From Acidobacteriota bacterium (GTDB lineage: Bacteria; Acidobacteriota; Terriglobia; Terriglobales; Acidobacteriaceae): a stretch of 64,000 bases of DNA. A program made the translations under genes and the position numbers. Below the pieces are notes generated by a model. The model searched no databases and was not told the DNA's origin. It was given only the letters and a program-made list of their open reading frames with translations. Numbering within the stretch: the stretch's first letter is position 1; each line of letters begins with the position of its first letter. Shown in pieces: positions 17,457 to 25,664 of this stretch. The stretch spans positions 1-64,000 of the forward strand of contig JAJYFA010000003.1 in NCBI GenBank assembly GCA_021790995.1. The letters run 5' to 3'.

Positions 17457-18518
17457 CTAGTTCAGAAACATCGTCCGGTAAAGCGTGTCGCGCTGGACGG
17501 GCTTGAATCCGGCGTCGCGAATGATACGGCGCAGTTCTTCTTCCGTCGTGCAGTTCGACGTGCCCGCTGCCTTCACGACGTTTTCTTCAAGCATCACCGA
17601 ACCCACGTCGTTGCCGCCGAAGTGCAGGCCCAGCTCCAGCACCTTCAATCCCTGCGTGACCCAACTGGCCTGCACGTTCTCGATGTTGTCGAGAAAGAGG
17701 CGCGAGATGGCCAGCACCTTGAGGTATTCAACCGAGGTCGCTTCGTCCCAGCCGCGTCCGCCGAGCGCCGTATGTTTCGGCTGAAAGCTCCAGGGGATGA
17801 AGGCCGTGAATCCGCCGGTCTCTTCCTGCAGGCGGCGCACCACTTCGAAGTGATTGATGCGCTGCTCGAAGCTCTCGCCCACGCCAAACATCATGGTCGC
17901 GGTGGTGCGCATGCCCAATTCATGCGCGGTGCGATGTACGCTTACCCAGTCGCCCGTCGAACACTTCAGGCGCGCGATGCGCTGCCGCACATCGTCATCC
18001 AGAATCTCCGCGCCGCCGCCGGGGATCGAGTCGAGCCCCGCGTCGCGCAGCCGCGCAATGGTTGTGCGCAGGTCGAGCCCTGAGTACTCGGCGATGGCCA
18101 GCACCTCGGAGGCAGACAGGCAGTGCAGCCAGATTCGCGGAAAGCGTTCCTTGATCCCCTTGAACAGCCGCTCGAACCAGTCGATCTTGAGATCGGGATG
18201 GATACCGCCCTGCATCAAGACGCCTGTGCCGCCCATCTCAACCGTCTCGGCAATCTTCGCGTAGATTGTATCGAAGTCGAGGATGTAGCCCTCATCCGAG
18301 CGCGGGTCGGGTTTGCCGGCGCGCGGCAGCGGGCGAAAGAAGGCGCAGAAGGTGCAGTACTCGGTGCAGAAGTTCGTATAGTTGATGTTGCGGTCGATGA
18401 TGTAGGTGACCACGCCCTCGGGGTGCAGGCGACGGCGCACCGCGTCCGCCTCCATTCCCAGACCGATCAGGTCAGAGGAGCGGAAGTAGTCAATGGCTTG
18501 CTCGCGCGAGATCGGCAT
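17457..18518 (-). CDS. mqnC: Cyclic dehypoxanthine futalosine synthase (radical SAM)
   Basis: A 353-residue radical SAM enzyme of the futalosine menaquinone pathway that converts dehypoxanthine futalosine into its cyclic form. The 4Fe-4S ligands are C51-xxx-C55-xx-C58 in the context NFCTEYCTFCAF. Other family segments are GGTGVLMQGGIHPDL and FIPWSFQPKHTAL. Length is normal. It shows that this organism makes menaquinone by the futalosine route; no other mqn gene is nearby, so the pathway is dispersed. The closely related MqnE/CofH proteins are the main alternative, but the sequence pattern and length fit MqnC best. Confidence 0.9.
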   Translation of the reverse strand: MPISREQAIDYFRSSDLIGLGMEADAVRRRLHPEGVVTYIIDRNINYTNFCTEYCTFCAFFRPLPRAGKPDPRSDEGYILDFDTIYAKIAETVEMGGTGVLMQGGIHPDLKIDWFERLFKGIKERFPRIWLHCLSASEVLAIAEYSGLDLRTTIARLRDAGLDSIPGGGAEILDDDVRQRIARLKCSTGDWVSVHRTAHELGMRTTATMMFGVGESFEQRINHFEVVRRLQEETGGFTAFIPWSFQPKHTALGGRGWDEATSVEYLKVLAISRLFLDNIENVQASWVTQGLKVLELGLHFGGNDVGSVMLEENVVKAAGTSNCTTEEELRRIIRDAGFKPVQRDTLYRTMFLN

Positions 18519-18820
18519 AGTTCAATTTTACAGGGAACCGGGAACAGGAGGCTCATCGAGAGCGGAAAAGGAAGATGCCTCGCGTGTGCAACGGCCGTCC
18601 CTGCGTGCGCTCCAGATTCGAGGCGGTAGAGATACCGCTGAACAGGATCAGAAAATCGAGAAACGCCCGCCAGAAGCTTTTGCTTTTATCGGGCGCCATC
18701 GGGGAAGAACCTCACAAGAACGGAGCTTATTGAGCACTCGTGGATGATCTATTCGATGGCCGGAAGAGGCGCGCGGTTGCAGGATTGCCCGCGCTTCCGC
18801 GTTCTCCAGGTTCCAGCTAC
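18519..18820. other. Intergenic region upstream of mqnC
   Basis: About 300 bp. It should hold the mqnC promoter on the minus strand and the end of the galE-asparaginase transcript. It contains a short period-7 repeat next to the mqnC start; I see no gene. Confidence 0.4.
18532..18552. repeat. Short period-7 tandem repeat
   Basis: AGGGAAC, CGGGAAC and AGGAGGC follow each other at 7-nt spacing immediately upstream of mqnC. The array is short, so on its own it would be weak; it resembles the longer arrays at 27154 and 28151. Confidence 0.45.
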
Positions 18821-19324
18821 TCAAATCCAAACGAAGGTCGCCCGGTCTTTATCCTTGCGCGCACGGCTGACGGGAAAGACCTGCCCGTGCATCACAATAT
18901 AGACACCGGGCGCGACCAGACGCGCGGCCAGCAGACTCTCGGTCAGGTTTTGCAGGCCGTCCGATCCCTCGAACCCGAGTGGCGTCATGGCTCCGGTCAG
19001 CACAATGGGAACCTTGAGTCCGGGAAACGATGCCTCAAGAAAACGGCCCGTCTCGACCATTGTGTCGGTTCCGTGCGAGATCACGATGGGCGCGCCCTCG
19101 GGCAGTAGCTCCGCCACGCGATCCCGCACCTGGGCGCGGTCCGTGTCCGTCATCTCCAGGCTGTCTTTGTTCATCAGGTGTTCGGCGTGGATTTCTGCGT
19201 CGGGCAGCCGCAGTATGTTGAGATAGCGGTCCAGCTTGGCGGCGCGATTTTCCACCACGCCGCGCTGTTCGGAGTAGACCTTTTCGATGGTCCCCCCCGT
19301 CGATAGCAGATAAAAGCGTTGCAT
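18821..19324 (-). CDS. Half-size asparaginase-domain protein
   Basis: A 167-residue protein matching only the N-terminal catalytic domain of L-asparaginase. Both active-site threonine loops are present: S8-T9-G-G-T12 (STGGTIE) and H84-G-T-D-T88 (HGTDTMVETG), plus PIVLTGAMTP. Full-length enzymes have about 330 residues; the C-terminal domain that completes the tetramer is missing and the frame ends naturally, so this is a short-form family rather than a truncation visible here. It may hydrolyse asparagine or another amide. It lies 27 bp downstream of galE on the same strand and may be cotranscribed. Confidence 0.75.
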   Translation of the reverse strand: MQRFYLLSTGGTIEKVYSEQRGVVENRAAKLDRYLNILRLPDAEIHAEHLMNKDSLEMTDTDRAQVRDRVAELLPEGAPIVISHGTDTMVETGRFLEASFPGLKVPIVLTGAMTPLGFEGSDGLQNLTESLLAARLVAPGVYIVMHGQVFPVSRARKDKDRATFVWI

Positions 19325-19351
19325 CTCTGTTTCCTGAAAGACTACGTGATT

Positions 19352-20365
19352 CTACGCGCGATAGCGCTTCTGGTGCCAGATCCACGCGGTACGAATGATC
19401 TCGTCGAGGTTCGTGTATCTGGGCTTCCATCCCAGCTCGCCCATGGCCTTGGCGGAGCTGGCCACCAGCACGGCCGGGTCGCCAGGCCGGCGAGGATGAA
19501 TCTCGGCCGGAACAGGGTGGCCGGTGACACGCCGAACCGACTCGATAACCTCCCGCACGCTGAACCCCTTGCCGTTACCAAGGTTGTATATGAGCGGAGC
19601 TTTCTTTCCCGCTCCGGCGGCCAGGGCTTCCAGCGCCAGCAGGTGAGCGTCGGCCAGATCCGCGACATGGATGTAGTCGCGAATGCAGGTACCGTCCGGC
19701 GTCGGATAGTCGTCTCCGTACATGCGAATCGAGGCGCGCCGGCCCAGGGCCACGTCGAGAATCAGCGGGATCAGGTGCGTTTCCGGCTCATGCGACTCGC
19801 CGCGCACAACACCCTCGGCGCCCTCGGCCGCGCCTGCCACGTTGAAGTAGCGCAGCGAGGCGTACTCAAACCCATGAATGCGATGGAGCCAGGTGAGCAT
19901 CTGCTCCACAAGCAGCTTGGACTGGCCGTAGGCATTGGTCGGCGCAAGGCGTGCATCTTCTTGAATCGGAACGACCTCCGGCTCACCGTATACAGCCGCG
20001 GTTGAGGAGAAAACCAGGCGCCGCGGGCCGCAGGCGAGCATCGCCTCCAGCAGCGAAAGTGTTGAGGCAGTGTTGTTGCGGAAGTAGATTTCCGGCTTCT
20101 GCATGGATTCGCCGGCTTCGATGAGTGCGGCAAAATGAAGGACAGCATCAAACGGCTCATGGGCTTCACGCGCGGCGGTAAAAATCCGCTCCAGGTAGGC
20201 GCGGTCGCTCAGTTCCCCCTGGACGAGTTCCACGCCCGGCGGCAGCAGCTCGCGGCGGCCATGGCTCAGGTTGTCGTATGCAAGAGCTTGATGTCCTTTC
20301 TCTTTCAACAGTCCCGTAACGGTACTACCGATATACCCTGCACCGCCGGTAACCAAGATCTTCAT
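19352..20365 (-). CDS. galE: UDP-glucose 4-epimerase
   Basis: A 337-residue short-chain dehydrogenase/reductase that interconverts UDP-glucose and UDP-galactose for exopolysaccharide, lipopolysaccharide or galactose metabolism. The NAD-binding GGAGYIGS motif is at residues 7-14, the catalytic region is FSSTAAVYG (119-127) with Y146-xxx-K150 (AYGQSK), and the UDP-sugar-binding RYFNVAGA follows. Length is typical. It is the first gene of a probable two-gene unit with the asparaginase-domain protein. About 700 bp separate it from the divergent TonB gene. Confidence 0.93.
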   Translation of the reverse strand: MKILVTGGAGYIGSTVTGLLKEKGHQALAYDNLSHGRRELLPPGVELVQGELSDRAYLERIFTAAREAHEPFDAVLHFAALIEAGESMQKPEIYFRNNTASTLSLLEAMLACGPRRLVFSSTAAVYGEPEVVPIQEDARLAPTNAYGQSKLLVEQMLTWLHRIHGFEYASLRYFNVAGAAEGAEGVVRGESHEPETHLIPLILDVALGRRASIRMYGDDYPTPDGTCIRDYIHVADLADAHLLALEALAAGAGKKAPLIYNLGNGKGFSVREVIESVRRVTGHPVPAEIHPRRPGDPAVLVASSAKAMGELGWKPRYTNLDEIIRTAWIWHQKRYRA

Positions 20366-20731
20366 AAAAAGGCTGTCCTTTCCGCGACAGTTTGGGTTAC
20401 TTTGAGTCTATAGGAACAGTGCCTGGCCGGCGGAGAGAGCTGGCCGGTGGCCGCTGCCGATACCCCACGCGAAAGCAAGCTCATGGGTCATGGAGCGCTT
20501 CGCGGCTGAGGGGCCGGGATTTCCGATGCAGCTCTTCGAAGTCTTCGCATTCGTATGAGGCAAAGGCTTGATTTTTTGGCAGTTGCTTTGGCAATCGAGT
20601 GGAGGAACTGAATGGCCGCAGGCTGGCCAATGGGGCGTTTCGGAAATGGGTTTGGCAGGGCGAAGGCGCACCGCGAGAGTTTCTCGTGTGACTATGGGAT
20701 GCCTTTGTGCACTGGTTCCATAACTAGTTAC

Positions 20732-20760
20732 TCTACAAGGACTTGGGGCGAACGTATAAT
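20732..20760 (+). promoter_or_regulatory. Sigma70-type promoter upstream of the TonB-like gene
   Basis: TCTACA (20732-20737), a 17-bp spacer and a consensus TATAAT (20755-20760). Transcription would start near 20767, leaving a leader of roughly 300 nt before the ATG at 21065. Confidence 0.6.
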
Positions 20761-20800
20761 TTGTACTTTCCCCCCTTCCGTTCGGAATCTTGTCTCCCGA

Positions 20801-20826
20801 GGGGTCGACGGGCCGGATTCGACCCC
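20801..20826 (+). other. Stable hairpin in the TonB-like gene leader
   Basis: Perfect 8-bp arms GGGGTCGA and TCGACCCC enclose a 10-nt loop, about 35 nt after the predicted transcription start. No U-run follows, so it is not a standard terminator; it may be a regulatory or stabilising structure. Confidence 0.45.
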
Positions 20827-21064
20827 TTTGATTCGGAGAATGCGGAAGATGCAGGAAGGTCAGGAAAGAGGGATTGTAAGAACGAATCGGTGTTCTTGCG
20901 TCTTACCTTTTAGTGGGAGCGATCTCAGGAGGGCAAGACAGTCATACGCAATGCTCAAAGAGCGCATGACGAATCCATCTGGGATATTCGCCGTTGTTCT
21001 TGCCGTAGTTTGTCAGGAAAGGTTCTTTGCGCCGCTCGTGGCGGCCGGTTGTGAGGATTGAAAC

Positions 21065-22105
21065 ATGTCAACGAGATATTCCCCAGGACAGACGAACTTT
21101 GGCCTCCTGCCCGAGCCGGAGGGGAGGTTGTCTTCCTTTGTCATCAGTTCGACGGTCAATATGGCAATTCTTGTCACTCTCGTCGCCACTGGAATGATGG
21201 CCAAGCACGTGATCCAGCAGCACTTTGAGATGACGGAGTTGATTGCCCCCAGCACGCCTCCTCCTCCGGAGCACATCAAGCAGCCGCCGCCACCGCGGTT
21301 GCCTCCACCGCCCGAGCAGCCAAAACTGGAGCTTCAGCCCCGCCAGATAGATCTGCCCAAACCGAAGCCGGCACCGAAGCCCATCCAGATGGAAGCCAAG
21401 CTGAATGTCCCGGCGATGCAGGCCAAGCCGCAGCAGATTACGCTGGCGCCGCAGCCGAAAGCCGCGTTTACTGCCGCCATGCCGGCACAGAACGACCGGG
21501 TCAAGGCCAGAGTGGGAGAGGTGCATCTGGGCGAGACCTTCGGGGTGACGCCTAATCCCAATGCGGCCCGCCCGGCGACGGTTGCGGCCATTGGCAATCC
21601 GTACGGCGGCATGAGAGGTCCGGCCGTTGCTCCGTATGGCAAGGTGGGATCGGCAGGCATCGGCAACGGAACCAGGGTTGGTTCCAACTCCGGCGTGGTT
21701 GGCCGGGTTGCGTCGGCGGGCATTCCGGGCGAAGCCGGCAGGACGAATGCAGGTTCGAATTACGGAAGAGTTGCTTCGGCCGGGATTCCTGCGGCCACCC
21801 AGGTTGCGGCCGCTCCCCGGCAGGTTTCGGCGCCGGTCTCAACCGATCTTGTGGTGCTTTCCAAACCGCCCGTACGGTACACGGCGGAGGCGAGGCAACT
21901 GAAGATTCAGGGCGACGTGATTCTGCGCGTTACGTTCATGGCTTCGGGCCAGGTGGTGGTTGACGGAGTGGTGCACGGGCTGGGTCACGGGCTCGATGAA
22001 GAGGCGCGCCGCGTGGCGCAGCAGATCCGTTTCCGTCCGGCGACACGTGACGGCCGTCCGGTCAGTGTCACGACGACTATTACGATAACCTTTCAATTGG
22101 CGTAG
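21065..22105 (+). CDS. TonB-like energy-transducing protein
   Basis: A 346-residue inner-membrane-anchored protein: cytoplasmic N-terminus, one transmembrane helix (about 24-46, SSTVNMAILVTLVATGMMA), a Pro/Lys-rich periplasmic spacer (STPPPPEHIKQPPPPRLPPP), a Gly/Ala/Ser linker, and a C-terminal TonB domain (KPPVRYTAEARQLKIQGDVIL, then VDGVVHGLGHGLDEEARRVAQQIRFRPAT). The linker carries three imperfect copies of G[KR]V[GA]SAGI[GP]. TonB domains transfer proton-motive energy to outer-membrane receptors. No ExbB/ExbD or receptor is adjacent. The ATG at 21065 has a GAGG-type site about 10 nt upstream. Confidence 0.85.
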   Translation: MSTRYSPGQTNFGLLPEPEGRLSSFVISSTVNMAILVTLVATGMMAKHVIQQHFEMTELIAPSTPPPPEHIKQPPPPRLPPPPEQPKLELQPRQIDLPKPKPAPKPIQMEAKLNVPAMQAKPQQITLAPQPKAAFTAAMPAQNDRVKARVGEVHLGETFGVTPNPNAARPATVAAIGNPYGGMRGPAVAPYGKVGSAGIGNGTRVGSNSGVVGRVASAGIPGEAGRTNAGSNYGRVASAGIPAATQVAAAPRQVSAPVSTDLVVLSKPPVRYTAEARQLKIQGDVILRVTFMASGQVVVDGVVHGLGHGLDEEARRVAQQIRFRPATRDGRPVSVTTTITITFQLA

Positions 22106-22207
22106 CATCGAGATTGTCGATTATAAGTGGCCTTGGCTCAGCCGTGGCGCGCCGAAAGGTGTGATTGCGGAGACAAAAGCCAGCAAGTATTTCACCAGGA
22201 GTCGCAC

Positions 22208-24049
22208 ATGAAGTTTCGGAAGATCCTCTTTGCCCTGCTGATCTTCAGCCTCAGCGCCGGCTTGGCATATGCAAAGAAGCAGCCTAAGTATGAGCAAGCC
22301 CGCCAGCTTACCCCAGAGCAGGCATCGCTGGTCCGGAGGGCTATCGCCCAGGAAAAGATCCTGATCAAGAACATCCAGCAGCGCACGCCGCTTGTGGAGA
22401 CCTACATTCAGGACACCCGGCCGGACACGAAGCTCTACGAGATCCCCGTCGCGGACCACTACATGCTCAGCCGCGTCGACTTCGGCAAGACCTTCTTCGA
22501 CAAGGTTTATACGCCGAAGCAGGTGGCAAGGCACGGCTTCTTCAAAGGCTCGATGGATGCCATTACTGGGTTGACCAAGGCGCTGCATCTCGATACGCAG
22601 TTCACCTACTCCGACACCGGGTTTATGGAGATGATGTTCGTCGACCCCACCGGCTTTGACCAGCAGCACTACGTCTTCAGCTTCGTCCGGCGCGAGTTTC
22701 TCGGCTCGGTGCGCACCTGGGTCTTCGATGTGCATCCCCGGCCGGAAATCAAGGGGATGGGCCGCTTCTACGGGCGCATCTGGATTGAGGACCAGGGCGG
22801 CAACGTGGTGCGCTTCAACGGCACCTACACCGGCCCCACGGATCCGGACTCCTCCAAGCATTATTTCCACTTCGACAGTTGGCGCATGAATCTGCAGCCC
22901 GGCATCTGGCTGCCCGTGGCCGTTTACGTGGAGGAGACACAGCGCACCGAGACCGACAAGAGCGTGGGTCTGAAGGCGCAGACTCACTTCTGGGGCTACT
23001 CGCTCAAGCTGCCCACGCGCGACAGCGAAAGCGTGAGCGTTACTGTGGACAACGCCGTGGACAAGAGCGACGACTCGCAGGATGTGAGTCCGCTGCAGGC
23101 CTCGCGCATGTGGATTACGCAGGCTGAGAACAACGTCATCGACCGCCTGGTCGAGGCCGGCCTCGTTGCGCCGTTTACTCCCGGCGGCTATGAGGACAAA
23201 GTCCTCGGTCAGATCGTCATCAACCTGGTGGTGCCGAACAACCTGGCCTTCACCGATCAGATCCATTGCCGCATCCTGCTCACCGACACACTGGAAGCCA
23301 CCACAGTGGGCAACACCATCCTCATCAGCAAGGGGCTGATCGACACGCTGCCCAACGAAGAATCGATCGCCTCGGTGATCGCCATGGAACTGGCGCACAT
23401 CGCCATGGGCCATCACATTGACACCCGCTACGCCTTTAACGATCGCCTGATGTTCCCGGACACGGCCACCTTCCAGCGCATCGACATGAACCATTCGGAC
23501 CTGGACAACACGACGGCTGCCAAGCGGGCGATGCAGTATCTCGGGAACTCCATGTACAAAGACAGGCTGGCCACCGCCGGCCTCTACTACAAGCAGCTTT
23601 CCGCGCGCGCCAAGGAGCTGAAGGCGCTTAATTCGCCCCGGCTGGGCGATTCGCTGCTCCAGTCCGACGGCACGCCGTGGCTGGCCGATCTGATGCACCA
23701 GGCGCCCGCAATCAACTGGGACGATTTGGGGCAGACGGCGGCCCTGCCGCTGGGCAGCTGGCTCAAGACCGATCCATGGGACGATACGGTGCACATGCTC
23801 AACGCGCGGCGTTACGCACCTATGAACGCCCGCGAAAAGATGCCGTTTGAGGTTACGCCGATCTTCTTCAAGCTGCAGCGCTACGAGGTGGCGGCCGTAA
23901 CTCCGCCAGCCGCAGCTCCGGCCAGCGGTGTTCAGCCGGCTGCGGCGCCTGACAATGCTCCGCCGGCACAGCCACCGGCGCAACCGCAGAACGGTCCTGC
24001 TCCGCAAGCCAATCTGCACCAGGGGGCTGCCGAAAATCCGCAGTCATAA
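22208..24049 (+). CDS. Degenerate M48-like metallopeptidase (MELAH in place of HELAH)
   Basis: A 613-residue exported protein with a clear signal peptide (KFRKILFALLIFSLSAGLAYA). The N-terminal half is a family-specific domain of unknown role. The C-terminal half matches M48 Zn-peptidases in the segment around GNTILISKGLIDTLPNEESIA and then AMELAHIAMGHHIDTRYAFND. In active enzymes the motif is HExxH; here residue 393 is Met, so one zinc-binding His is gone while E394 and H397 remain. A Pro/Ala-rich tail follows. The ATG at 22208 has AGGAG 6 nt upstream. It lies about 100 bp after the TonB-like gene. It may be a pseudoenzyme or use another ligand. Confidence 0.75.
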   Translation: MKFRKILFALLIFSLSAGLAYAKKQPKYEQARQLTPEQASLVRRAIAQEKILIKNIQQRTPLVETYIQDTRPDTKLYEIPVADHYMLSRVDFGKTFFDKVYTPKQVARHGFFKGSMDAITGLTKALHLDTQFTYSDTGFMEMMFVDPTGFDQQHYVFSFVRREFLGSVRTWVFDVHPRPEIKGMGRFYGRIWIEDQGGNVVRFNGTYTGPTDPDSSKHYFHFDSWRMNLQPGIWLPVAVYVEETQRTETDKSVGLKAQTHFWGYSLKLPTRDSESVSVTVDNAVDKSDDSQDVSPLQASRMWITQAENNVIDRLVEAGLVAPFTPGGYEDKVLGQIVINLVVPNNLAFTDQIHCRILLTDTLEATTVGNTILISKGLIDTLPNEESIASVIAMELAHIAMGHHIDTRYAFNDRLMFPDTATFQRIDMNHSDLDNTTAAKRAMQYLGNSMYKDRLATAGLYYKQLSARAKELKALNSPRLGDSLLQSDGTPWLADLMHQAPAINWDDLGQTAALPLGSWLKTDPWDDTVHMLNARRYAPMNAREKMPFEVTPIFFKLQRYEVAAVTPPAAAPASGVQPAAAPDNAPPAQPPAQPQNGPAPQANLHQGAAENPQS

Positions 24050-24179
24050 TACAATTTCTTCGAGTACAGGCGCGGCGCGTTTCACCTGTTATGCGCGCTT
24101 CGCCCGGCCCCGAGCGTGAGTCCGGTTGGCTCTTGAGCGCCATTCGAAAACTCACAGGAAGTGGATTTTTCTTGTGTTC

Positions 24180-24731
24180 ATGAGACGTTCGATCCTCGCA
24201 TGTTTCTTGATTGCGCTCTTGCCGGCGGCAATCGTCTCCTCTCACGCCCAAACTGCGCCTTCGGCCTCGTCGCGCTCGTTTAATGTTTTTGCCGGAGGGC
24301 TATTTTCGGCCTTTCAGCCCGACTACATGAACACGGGATCTGCACAGACGAGCCCCAATCGCCTTTATGGCTTCGGAGCCTACGCGGATGCGCACTTCAG
24401 CCGCTGGGTGCAGATCGAAGCCGAAGCTCGCTGGCTGCACTTCAACCAGTTTGCCAGTGTCGATCAGAACACCTACTCGATCGGCCCGCGCGTTCCCGTG
24501 CTGACCTTCCACAAATTTGAGCCCTACGGCAAGTTTCTGGTTGGCTTCGGCAACGGCTCTTTTCTCACGTCGAACGCACTGGTGCTTACCTTCGGCGGCG
24601 GCGTGGACTACCGGTTGAGCCGGAAGTTCACGCTCCGCGCCTTCGACTTCGAGTACCAGCGGTGGAGTGTAGTACCCTCTACGATCTGGCCCTATGGCGT
24701 CAGTGCCGGCTTGAGCTACAAGGTGTTCTAG
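24180..24731 (+). CDS. Small outer-membrane beta-barrel protein
   Basis: A 183-residue protein with a signal peptide (RRSILACFLIALLPAAIVSSHAQ). The mature part starts SFNVFAGGLFSAFQPDY and alternates amphipathic strands (LYGFGAYADAHFSRWVQIEAEARW, FEPYGKFLVGFGNGSF, LVLTFGGGVDYRLSRKFTLR), ending with a strand GVSAGLSYKVF. This fits an OmpW/OprF-like 8-stranded barrel. The start at 24180 places the basic residues at the extreme N-terminus as expected for a signal peptide. Function unknown; it follows the M48-like gene by 130 bp on the same strand. Confidence 0.7.
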   Translation: MRRSILACFLIALLPAAIVSSHAQTAPSASSRSFNVFAGGLFSAFQPDYMNTGSAQTSPNRLYGFGAYADAHFSRWVQIEAEARWLHFNQFASVDQNTYSIGPRVPVLTFHKFEPYGKFLVGFGNGSFLTSNALVLTFGGGVDYRLSRKFTLRAFDFEYQRWSVVPSTIWPYGVSAGLSYKVF

Positions 24732-24908
24732 CCGCATGAAGACGGACCAGACAGGAGAGTAACGCCGGTCTCCTGGCCCACGCTTTGTGTATCAGCGTTG
24801 AACCTGGATCGAGCGAACTCTGCAAACCCCGCCCGCTCCGATGACGCGCCGTCCCGCGCTCACCTCCCCGCGTGCGATACTCACCATAACGCTCATTTCC
24901 AAACTCCA

Positions 24909-25619
24909 ATGATCTGGTCTCTGCTTTTTCTCGGCAACATGATCGTTCTGGGCATCCCTTCGGCCCTGCTTTTCATCCCCTGGTGCTGGCTCACGGGCAA
25001 CGTGCTGCCGCTCTACAAAGCCACGCGCTTCATGCTTTCGTCGAGCTGCCGCATCGCTGGCGTGCGCTTCCGGCCCGAGGGCCTCGACCGCATCCCGCGC
25101 GACCGCGCCTGCATCTTCATGTCGAACCACGTCTCCAATCTCGATCCGCCGGCGCTCGTCTCGCTGATTCCCGGCCGCACCTCGGCATTTATGAAGCGCG
25201 CGCTCATGAATCTGCCTGTTCTCGGCGCCGGCTTCCGTCAGGGCGAATTCATTGCTGTCGACCGCACCGGCAGCCGCGCCGACGCGCAGCGCAGCGTCGC
25301 CGATGCGCAACGCGTGCTCGCGAAAGGCGTTCACATCACTACGTTTGTCGAAGGCACGCGCTCGCCCGACGGCCGCATGTTGCCCTTCAAGAAAGGTCCG
25401 TTTTTCCTCGCCATGGCCTCCGGCGCTCCCTGCATCCCGGTTTCGATTTACGGTACCGAGGCGATTCTGGGTAAAGGCAGCAAGCGCATCCATCCCGGCG
25501 ACGCGCATGTCATCTTCCACGATCCCGTCGCCCCGGCCAACTACGCAACGCGCGAAGATCTGATGCAGGCCGTTCGCGCCGCCATTGCCAGCGGACTGCC
25601 GGAGTGGATGCGCAGTTAG
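24909..25619 (+). CDS. Lysophospholipid acyltransferase (PlsC type), copy 1
   Basis: A 236-residue 1-acylglycerol-3-phosphate acyltransferase-like protein that should add the second acyl chain in phospholipid synthesis or remodel lysolipids. An N-terminal membrane helix is followed by block I NHVSNLD (HX4D catalytic pair), block II (GEFIAVDR) and block III FVEGTRS, then the C-terminal CIPVSIYG segment. The frame is open further upstream, but the ATG at 24909 gives exactly the same length as the adjacent paralog at 25665 and starts at its first membrane helix, so I chose it. It is the first of a tandem pair. Confidence 0.88.
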   Translation: MIWSLLFLGNMIVLGIPSALLFIPWCWLTGNVLPLYKATRFMLSSSCRIAGVRFRPEGLDRIPRDRACIFMSNHVSNLDPPALVSLIPGRTSAFMKRALMNLPVLGAGFRQGEFIAVDRTGSRADAQRSVADAQRVLAKGVHITTFVEGTRSPDGRMLPFKKGPFFLAMASGAPCIPVSIYGTEAILGKGSKRIHPGDAHVIFHDPVAPANYATREDLMQAVRAAIASGLPEWMRS

Positions 25620-25664
25620 CCGCGTCAATGCCATACTCACCATGAACACTCGCACACACGCCGC

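Larger units (their letters stand above)
20366..21064. other. Long divergent intergenic region galE / TonB-like gene
   Basis: About 700 bp. On the plus strand it contains a good promoter (20732-20760), a stable hairpin (20801-20826) and a roughly 300-nt leader before the TonB-like gene. A 36-codon frame (20951-21061) ends 3 bp before that gene but I do not accept it as coding. The galE promoter must also lie here. Confidence 0.5.

Noticed and set aside
20951-21061. A 36-codon frame ending 3 bp before the TonB-like gene
   Set aside because: Its ribosome site is too far upstream and the peptide has no clear feature; kept only as part of the leader.
22121-24019. A 632-codon minus-strand frame opposite the M48-like gene
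   Set aside because: Shadow of a high-GC gene; the plus strand has a signal peptide, ribosome site and family motifs, while this frame has none.
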